The notes under the pieces are model-generated. The model did not search any database. It saw only the letters and a program-made list of their open reading frames with translations, and was not told the origin of the DNA. The position numbers and the translations under genes are program-made. DNA of 64,000 nucleotides, from positions 127,791,309 through 127,855,308 of the forward strand of contig OZ023269.1 of the NCBI GenBank assembly GCA_964006375.1. Direction: 5' to 3'. Position 1 is the stretch's first letter; each line of letters begins with the position of its first letter. The DNA comes from Tillus elongatus. Lineage: Eukaryota; Arthropoda; Insecta; Coleoptera; Cleridae. Positions 55,741 to 64,000 of the stretch are shown in pieces.

Positions 55741-56750
55741 AGATTCGGTACGCGTGTTTTAATTATAAAGGGTGAATCATTTAGGTCTGTAGGTTTAAAG
55801 ACAAAGAAGTTATAGACATTTAAAGAAAAAAAAAGAGGTTTTCCTTAAAACGTCTACCTCGCGATTTGAAACGTCAAAATTGGCACCATTTAGGCAAAGA
55901 ACCTGAATGAAATTCGGATTATGTAAAGAGTGTTCTGCAAACCCTTAAGTTTCAGCTTCAACCATCACTGCCCTTCATTTTACTAAAATGTTTCCAGAAA
56001 ATTCATTTCAAATCGACCGTTTATCTGATGCTTTGGAAGTAGGTTTAGTTAAGTTTATGGTTTAACGGTCTATAATTTTTGGGTCAATTTCGTAGAAAAG
56101 ATTAGTTATTTAGGAGATCGCGACTTTTGAATTCTAAAAAGATCTCCTCAAAAGCGCACAAACTGGGCCCCCTAGAATCCATATCCTGGTTTACTTTCTG
56201 TTTACATATATACAGGGTGACGCAATTGTACGGTAAAGCTCAATATAATTGTTATTATGCAAGATACCAGCAAAAATTGTATACGTTACTTATAGGGTAT
56301 CTTGAGCTGCATCTTATAACATTATTTTGACAATTACAGGATGGCCCATAAGTCATTCGTGATACCTACAAAAATTTTTTGAACATTCCTTATTGCATTT
56401 TTGCATTTTTTTATTGAAATATGATGCACGTTTGTAAAAGAGGCAGTAAATGCGTTTTGGTAGCGAAGTTACATTAAATGCTTAAAAATTCAATAACTCA
56501 ATTTGCTATTAACCTAAGGTTTGTTGACTAGGAAACCAGTTTTGTCGGTAATATTTAAAGTTTATTTTTGGAAAATTTTTGTACATTTTTTCTACAATAA
56601 GGTATTTTGATAAAAATCCAGTACATTGTTTCTACTATATAGGTTATACCGGTGACCAAATTGATGCCTGCTTGCATTAAACAGACATATTTGCTATTAA
56701 AAACATTTTAATGAAAATTCGTTTCCATAACGCACTTGCTGCGTACAGAC
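55741..56750 (+). repeat. Composite repeat D-C-M, forward
   Basis: D 55741-56080, hairpin 56081-56110, C 56214-56435 (CAGGGTGACGCAATTG), M 56437-56750 ending CTTGCTGCGTACAGAC. With 54218-55150 it forms an inverted pair about 600 bases apart. Confidence 0.75.
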
Positions 56751-56844
56751 TTTTTGTTTTTCTTTTAAAATTTCAGAACATTGACAGTTTAGTTTTGGTT
56801 TAGCATACTTAATCCATCAGTCTAGTGTGTTGTTAGATTTATTA

Positions 56845-57540
56845 GTGAATTTTCGTAGAAAAAATTCACTAATAGAGAGGTTCCGACTTTTGAATTTTGA
56901 AAAAAATTTTGCAAATGAGCGCGAACTAGGACTCCTAGAACCCATATCCGGGGTCAGTTTCAATTTTTATATGTTGGCACCTACCTTCCTTTTGTAAATG
57001 GCTTGGATAGGTTCGTTAGTCAGGAAAATCGGACGAGGTTTGCCCGGAAAATTTTGAGTTTTCATTCGAAAAAAATTCTTATCTCAAAAAATAATGGGCC
57101 GATTTTGATAAAATTTGGTATGTGCCTTCCTTTTGTAAGTGGCTTTGATAAATTTGTTAGTCAAGAAAATCGGACGAGGTTTTCGGGAAAAATTTTGAGT
57201 TTTAATTCGAATTTTTTTTAAAATATAGGCCGATTTTGATAAAATTTGGCTTGTACCTTCCTTTTGTAAATGGCTTGGACAACTTCGTTAATCATAAAAA
57301 TCGGACGAGGTTTCCGGGAAAATTTTGAGTTTTCATTTGAAAAAATTTTTTATCTCAAAAAATAAAAAAGCTATGATAACCAAATTTGGTAGGTAGGTTT
57401 ACGATCTAAAAGGCAAACTATACACCAAAATTTAGATTTTTATGTTAAAAGAAAAGAAGGTATAATAAAATATTTTGGGCCAGATCATTTCTATGAAAAT
57501 TCACTACCATAACGCACTTGCTGCGTCCAGACCTTTTTTA
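56845..57540 (+). repeat. B variant with triplicated right flank, no AT tract, ending in M terminus
   Basis: Hairpin TTAGTGAATTTTCGTAG, left flank, then three tandem units of about 115-125 bases, each with CCTTCCTTTTGTAA and AAATCGGACGAGGTTT (near 56985, 57125 and 57255). It ends TTGCTGCGTCCAGACC. The 72-codon frame at 57003-57221 is a reading of these units. Confidence 0.68.
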
Positions 57541-57986
57541 TTTTTTTACCCAATTACTCCATTCAATATTCAACAACATTAAAGCAATCCTGCATTTTAT
57601 TATATTATTCGAATAACTTATCAATATGTAATTGATCTGGACCATTGTTAAAATGTCTAACGTGTAACTTTATTACCTACCTATTTTCATATGCAGGGAT
57701 GAACGTATAATGTATTAGGTTAGTATAAAATTGTGACATTTCCACCAATTAATCTGAATGACTGTGTGAAAATCGAATGAACGCCCCATTTATTTGCTAA
57801 TGAGCATAGCATTAATTTAAAACAGCAGCATATCGTGATGTTTTTGTCTATACGATTACAAATAAACATTACATTCATGCAACTGAAGCTTTGATTGCTA
57901 CAGTAATCAAAATTGCTTTGTCTGTGTGATTTGTAGGTAGGTAGAGTGTTGAGTTTATGGTTTTGCGTGAGCCTACCCGCATATAA
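57541..57986. other. No gene seen
   Basis: AT-rich DNA. No motif recognised. Confidence 0.4.
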
Positions 57987-58605
57987 GCTTTTTAAATATT
58001 AATAAAGCAAGGTGGGGAAAGTCGTCAAACTTTTACTGTAATAGAAGATGGAATAAATCATGATTATTTTCCTTATCTTCTGCAAATATTCGCTTTCAAC
58101 AATTTCTAATCTACATTCGTTTCTTCTCTTCTTTTTCCATGCGATAAATTTTCATTTTGATGTTAATTTGAAAATATAGAAATTGGATTACAAAACTGTA
58201 TGCAGATATGTACATTCAGAACGTAGCTTATAGCTTTTATTTTTGTGATGTGCGCTTACGTCATTAAAGTTATATAAAACGTCTGGACGCAGCAAGTGCG
58301 TTATGGTAGTGAATTTTCATTAAAATGTTTTTAATAGCAAAGATGTGTGTTTTTTTTAAAGAAAGCAGGCATCAAATTTGTCCGCCAGTATAACCTATAT
58401 AGTAGAAACCATGTTCAATGTCTCATCAAAATAACCTTTTTGTTTGGAAACTTACAAAAATTTTCCGAAAGTAAACTTAAAGTGTTCCCGAAAAAACTGG
58501 AATCTTGGTCAACCTTATGTATAGGTTAATAGCAAATTGACTATTCAAATTTAAAGCATTTAATAAAAATTCGCTACCATAACGCAGTTGCTGCGTCCCG
58601 AATTT
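57987..58605 (+). repeat. Segmental duplication, copy 1 (with M module)
   Basis: About 300 bases (GCTTTTTAAATATTAATA onward) plus the M copy 58283-58605 recur at 61315-61930 with few differences. M here runs from CTGGACGCAGCAAGTGCG to GTTGCTGCGTCCCG. Confidence 0.85.
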
Positions 58606-59341
58606 TTTTCTTACAAACATGCATTATATTTCGATGGAAAATGCAAAAATCCATTAAGGCGTGTTCGATTAAAAAAAAGAGAGAATTTGTATCACCAACG
58701 ACCTATGGGCCACTCAGTGATTGTAGAATTTTTCTTTAAGATGTAGCTCAAGACACCCTATAATTAATATATACGGTTTTTTTTCGTATAATGTAACGGA
58801 TATATTAAACTTTATTGATCTTTTACGAAAATTCGACAAAAATTATATACCATTAAACGATAAACTATTTGAAATGAATTTTCTGGAAATATTTTAGTAA
58901 AATGAAGGACCATGACGGTTGAATCTAAGACATCACGCTTTGTAAAACATTCTTCTTGAGACATTTTCTTTCCATAGCTCCTATTAGTTTTAGGTTCTTT
59001 GCCTAAATGTTGCCAATTTTGACGTTTTAAATCGCGACTTTGCGTTTTGAGGAAAACCCAAATTTATTTTTCTTTAAATGCCCATAACTTTTTTATTTTT
59101 TAACTCACAGAGCTAAATTTGGATAGGTAATTTACTTATAGTGATGTAAACCGGCTTACCAGATTTGGTCAGGCTTACTTTGTTATTTCTGAAGATATGC
59201 ATTTTTTTCGAAAAAAACCACAATTTTTTCCGGGAAAACCCGGGCCAATTTTCCTGACTAACGAACTTATCCAAGCCACTTGCAAAAGGAAGGTATCCAC
59301 CAAATTTAATCAAAATCGGCCTATTATTTTTTGAGTTATCG

Positions 59342-59344
<3 letters not shown>
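58606..59344 (-). repeat. Composite repeat C-D-B right part (reverse)
   Basis: C 58606-58790, D 58845-59100, then the B right flank to GAGTTATCGGTG, leading into the AT tract at 59345. The B left part appears beyond the Penelope element at 60842-60935. Confidence 0.75.

Positions 59345-59422
<78 letters not shown>
59345..59422. repeat. (AT)n tract, 78 bp, left of Penelope insertion
   Basis: AT run ending at GAGACATACTTGG. Both-strand Ile-Tyr frames are artefacts. Confidence 0.96.
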
Positions 59423-59426
<4 letters not shown>

Positions 59427-59454
59427 CATACTTGGTTCTCGGGTTGAACCACGT

Positions 59455-60082
59455 CCAGAATTTCGTAAACTCCACTTGTTCCGACTGTTCCCGAACTTAT
59501 GTAGGACAAACAAATAGACGCATCCACAATAGAATATATGAACACACCCTCGCAGTTAGAAAATCTGACCCCTCATCGGCGCTGGCCATGCATCATATTC
59601 ATACAGGGCACAAAATAGACTTCGATAATGGCAAAACAATAGCACCGGTTTACAACTTCAAAACGAGAATTATCCGCGAAGCAATTGAGATTGAAAAACG
59701 TCCCGATTATTTAAATAAGAGAGATGATGGTCCTCGCCTTTCGACTACTTGCAAACCTATTATATCTTCAACACACAAAAAGAAAATAAGTTCCCCAGAA
59801 AATTTTTTGTCCCCATTATCTGCCTCAACAAATGCCGGTGACCCTCTTAATCCTCCTCATCCTCTAAGAACCGTGACCAAAGCCCCCCACTTAATTGACA
59901 GTGACCCAACTACTTTCACTGATAACGAAGCAGGTAGACAGAACGACATATATAAGACAAGACTTGCAACGAACTGTCAGATCTCTCTGAGGCCTAGGGT
60001 TGAACACACTGAGACCTCACAGACGATCTCCGGAGAGATTTGGGGAGTAGGCAGATTGAGGCCCCACACAAAAAGAAAATAA
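59455..60082 (+). pseudogene. Penelope GIY-YIG nuclease fragment
   Basis: FVNSTCSDCSRTYVGQTNRR, then IHNRIYEHTLAVRKS, ALAMHHIHTGHKIDF and REAIEIEKRPDYLNKRDDGP. This is the nuclease part of a Penelope protein: YVGQT and the Arg are kept, but the GIY strand is cut off by the inverted end. The Glu of the EAIEIEK helix is the expected metal ligand. After about residue 140 the frame runs into the tail repeats (SSTHKKKISSPENF), so the end of the ORF is uncertain. 60040-60297 is the second repeat unit read in frame. Confidence 0.8.
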
Positions 60083-60357
60083 ATTCAACAGAAAATTTTA
60101 TGTCCCCATTATCTGCCTCAACAAATGCCGGTGACCCTCTTAATCCTCCTCATCCTCTAAGAACCGTGACCAAAGCCCCCCACTTAATTGACAGTGACCC
60201 CACTACTTTCACTGATAACGAAGCAGGTAGACAGAACGACATATATAAGACAAGACTTGCAACGAATTGCCAGATCTCTCTGAGGCCTAGGGTTTAACAC
60301 ACTGAGACCTCACAGACGATCTCCGGCGAGATTTGGGGAGTAGGCAGATTGAGGCCC
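59772..60357 (+). repeat. Tandem duplication, 2 x 293 bp
   Basis: Units 59772-60064 and 60065-60357 start CACACAAAAAGAAAATAA and end GTAGGCAGATTGAGGCCC. They differ at few positions, for example TTCCCCAG versus TTCAACAG. Confidence 0.9.
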
Positions 60358-60380
60358 CATAATCGAGCTACAACAACCCA

Positions 60381-60590
60381 ACCCACCTTTGTCTACCGCT
60401 CTAAGAAGTAGACAGATTGAATCCTTAGAGTGTCCTTACATCTTTCCTTTACCCACCTTTGTCCACCACTCTAGGGAGTAGGCAGATTGAGGCCTTAGAG
60501 TGTCCTTACATATTGCCTTTACACACCATTGTCCACCACTCTACGGAGTAGGCAGATTGAGACCTTAGAGTGCCCTGACATATTTCCTTT
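60381..60590 (+). repeat. Tandem repeat, 3 x 70 bp
   Basis: Units start at 60381, 60451 and 60521 (ACCCACCTTTGTC, ACCCACCTTTGTCC, ACACACCATTGTCC) and share AGTAGGCAGATTGAG. The same phrase closes each 293 bp unit upstream. Confidence 0.9.
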
Positions 60591-60591
60591 A

Positions 60592-60640
60592 CCTCTGGAA
60601 AATAGCTCCAAAACAGGAGCCGAAACATGAGTTTAAATAA
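60592..60640 (+). ncRNA. Degenerate hammerhead-like motif
   Basis: AGCTCC pairs with GGAGCC before GAAACATGAG, the place and shape of stem II and GAAA in Penelope hammerheads. The CTGATGA part reads CTGGAAAA, so it is probably inactive. Confidence 0.3.
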
Positions 60641-60704
60641 ATTCTGGACGCGGTTCAACCCGAGAACCAAGTATGTCTCACATTAAAGACCGCGGAAATC
60701 TTTC

Positions 60705-60935
<231 letters not shown>

Positions 60936-61251
60936 TTACTTAATAAACACATAGCGTTCATAGTACAGCTGAAAGACATCGCCTCTTGAGCGTTATTAAA
61001 TCAAATATCTGTATATATTATGCATTACAAGCATTCAATAATGTAAAGTGGAGAATATTGTTTCATATAATGAAGAGAGCGGATTAGATTAGATGGATAG
61101 ACGCAATATACTCAATCCATACAAAAATCAAAGTCCGTAATAGATATTAACCGATATAGTAGTGAATCAAAAATAAGGAAAACTGTACGGAAAGGATATG
61201 CCCGCTATTGCCACATTTGTTCAATTTATTCACAGAAGATAATTAAAATGT

Positions 61252-61314
61252 CTGGACGCAGCAAGTGCGTTATGGTAGTGAATTTGCATAAAAACTATTT
61301 TATAGCAAATATGT
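61252..61314 (+). repeat. M left arm, cut short
   Basis: CTGGACGCAGCAAGTGCG and about 45 more bases, ending at ATATGTGTG where the duplicated segment begins. Confidence 0.7.
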
Positions 61315-61930
61315 GTGCTTTTTAAATATTAATATAGCAAGGTGGGGAAAGTCGTCAAACTTTTACTGTAATAGAAGATGGAATAAATCATGATTATTTT
61401 CCTTATCTTCTGCAAATATTCGCTTTCAACAATTTCTAATCTACATTCGTTTCTTCTCTTCTTTTTCCATGCGATAAATTTTCATTTTGATGTTAATTTG
61501 AAAATATAGAAATTGGATTACAAAACTGTATGTAGATATGTAAATTCAGAACGTAGCTTATAGCTTTTATTTTTGCGATGTGCGCTTATGTCATAAAAGT
61601 TATATAAAAGGTCTGGACGCAGCAAGTGCGTTATGGTAGTGAATTTTCATTAAAATGTTTTTAATAGCAAATATGTGTTTTTTTTCTTTAAAGAAAGCAG
61701 GCATCAAATTTGGTTACCAGTATAACCTATATAGTATAAACAGTGTGCCATGTTTCATCAAAATAACTTTATTGTTAGAAAATTTACAAAAATTTCCGAA
61801 AGTAAACTTAAAGTGTTCCCGAAAAAATTGGTTTCTTGGACAACCTTATAGGTTAATAGCAAATTGAGCTATTCAAATTTGAAGCATTTAATGAAAATTA
61901 TCTATCATAACGCACTTGCTGCGCCCCGAA
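61315..61930 (+). repeat. Segmental duplication, copy 2 (with M module)
   Basis: Collinear with 57987-58605. M runs 61613-61930, ending TTGCTGCGCCCCG. The 70-codon frame at 61655-61867 lies in M and is not a gene. Confidence 0.85.
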
Positions 61931-62520
<590 letters not shown>

Positions 62521-62523
62521 AGA

Positions 62524-62895
62524 GATAAATTCGCTGAGGGAAAAGACAGTAGGAAACAAAATAAATGACCAACGATTCCATTCCATAGGGTACGCAGATG
62601 ACACATTAAAATCTGCTAGAAAAGGTGAGAGAAGAAAGATGCTTGTTTAAAGAAATTGAAAGGAGGAAGGCAAAATTTATTGGTCATATTCTGAGACACA
62701 ATAACTTTCTGACAACGTTATTTAAAGGACGTATATCAAAAAAAGTGAAGAAGTAAACCGAGGAGAAAATTTCTGGAAAACCTGGCAAAACTGATAAAGT
62801 GTGGAAGCTACAATGGAATGAAGAGAGCTGCTGGAGAGAGAGAATCATGGTTGCGACGACAGGGCTATATCTCCGTTAGATTGTGATGATGATTA
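62524..62895 (+). pseudogene. Third LINE family (RTE-like) RT remnant
   Basis: Plus strand: FHSIGYADDTLKSARKG holds the YADD catalytic pair. A deletion then joins to RRKAKFIGHILRHNNFLTTL and, in other frames, KSFLGNLAKLIKCGSYNGMK-like sequence. This is the usual tail of RTE-type reverse transcriptases. It ends in TGATGATGATTAATG. Several breaks; only the C-terminal third remains. Confidence 0.65.
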
Positions 62896-63455
62896 ATGAC
62901 TGCCAAGGACGATAAAGTAATGAATTTTTTTTATTTTACACTTTTACTTTGAATAAAGGGACTTGAAATGCAATAACTAATCTAGAGGATGTTCTTGGTT
63001 CAATCAGTGTTACGTTTTAGGCCATTAGAATACTATTAGAGGGTCAGAATACAGGTCACGCTAGACCAGGCATGAAGTCTCGCTTTGATTATTTCATAAT
63101 TACCGTACTTGCCTCTTGCATTAGGCACTTCTTGTTCAAAACCATTAACGCCTTGTGCTCTTGTTTATTTAGATATTATTAGCTTACACTTTCAACAACC
63201 TCTTGTTTTGTAGATTGCATAATCTCCATTAGGTCATCAGTATTTACAAAGGTTGCTAAATATATGTAGTTAGTTACGCAGTCTTCATTTAAAGGTGGCC
63301 AGGCTAATCTCAATACCCTAAAAATGACTTCAAATATTAAAATTTGTCAGAGTATATTAAACTTTTAGAAAATATTATTAGGACCAACAACTTTGGCAAA
63401 ATTGTTGGTGGAGCATCGACTATTAATTGTGAAATGAAGATGATAACAAATTTTA
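62896..63455. other. No gene seen
   Basis: Unrecognised DNA without module matches. Confidence 0.45.
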
Positions 63456-63713
63456 AGTGACTTTTAGTGTGTGTGTGTGTGTGTGTGTGTCTGTTTTGTT
63501 TCTGTAACGTCGGCTTATTTCCGCGACTATGGCCAATCACCGACGCCAGGGAGCAGTTTTACCTCACTATCCTGGACATTTTGCCGAACCCCTGCCTTTC
63601 TGTAAGAAGGGTAGGGATCTTTAACGTGCCCAACATCGCATGGATACGGGACCGACGGCTTTACGCCCTCTCCAAAGGGCGAAACGCGCAGACATTCAAC
63701 CACCGAGGTTCTT

Positions 63714-63727
<14 letters not shown>
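63456..63727 (-). mobile_element. Short (AC)n-tailed retroposon with target duplication
   Basis: Insert 63470-63713 is flanked by AGTGACTTTTAGTG at 63456-63469 and 63714-63727. The tail is seen as (GT)n on the plus strand. The body has ACGTCGGCTTATTTCCGCG and GGGTAGGGATCTTTAACG. It landed in the opening hairpin of a B module, which continues at 63728. The two frames here (63337-63540 and 63467-63715) are readings of this repeat. Confidence 0.85.
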
Positions 63728-63959
<232 letters not shown>

Positions 63960-64000
63960 AGAAAGGTTAAGGGCAAGGCCGCGAGGAGACAACCGCATAA

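Noticed and set aside
60381..60590. CRISPR-like array (regular 70 bp units)
   Set aside because: The units are adjacent tandem repeats with no unique spacers, in a eukaryotic retroelement tail.

Overview
This window is AT-rich, repeat-saturated eukaryotic DNA, most likely from an arthropod (probably an insect) with a large genome. The evidence is the set of transposon families: DD41D and DD34D mariners, a piggyBac element, Penelope-like elements with GIY-YIG nucleases and hammerhead ribozymes, a GC-richer LINE with RNase H, and an RTE/CR1/jockey-type LINE. I find no complete host gene. One 135-base acidic segment with good splice signals (27938-28072) is the best candidate host exon. The species cannot be named from the sequence.

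A composite non-coding repeat makes up much of the background. I give its parts working names. B starts with a short hairpin around AGTGAATTTT and usually carries a 60-135 base (AT)n tract. D is a long AT-rich stretch. C starts with CAGGGTGACGC. M is a roughly 310 bp piece with terminal inverted repeats reading CTGGACGCAGCAAGTGCG. A carries a conserved GGAGACAG/CTGTCTCC hairpin. The order B-D-C-M-A recurs on both strands, so these parts look like one element or a decayed tandem array. Variants end early or carry a tRNA-like head. Twenty long (AT)n tracts occur in 64 kb, and many sit at the same place inside B.

Layout: 1-12 kb holds composite repeats, a mariner, a Penelope-like fragment and three retroposons nested in one A copy. 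12-21 kb holds two more DD41D mariner copies, an older DD41D remnant split by a short retroposon, and Penelope ends with ribozymes. 21-27 kb holds a DD34D mariner, a twice-deleted LINE and a second Penelope lineage. 27-34 kb holds the candidate exon, LINE fragments and an RNase-H LINE. 34-37 kb is a piggyBac element. 37-54 kb is dominated by one LINE family, including a full-length copy with an intact 988-codon ORF (49162-52128) inserted in reverse into another copy of the same family. 54-64 kb holds composite repeats, a third Penelope lineage inserted in an (AT)n tract, a segmental duplication, an RTE-like remnant and another short retroposon.

Except for the 988-codon ORF, every transposase or polymerase gene seen is broken. 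Target-site duplications and related empty sites let several insertions be ordered in time. Coordinates were read by eye; repeat edges are accurate to about 5-20 bases unless a duplication fixes them.
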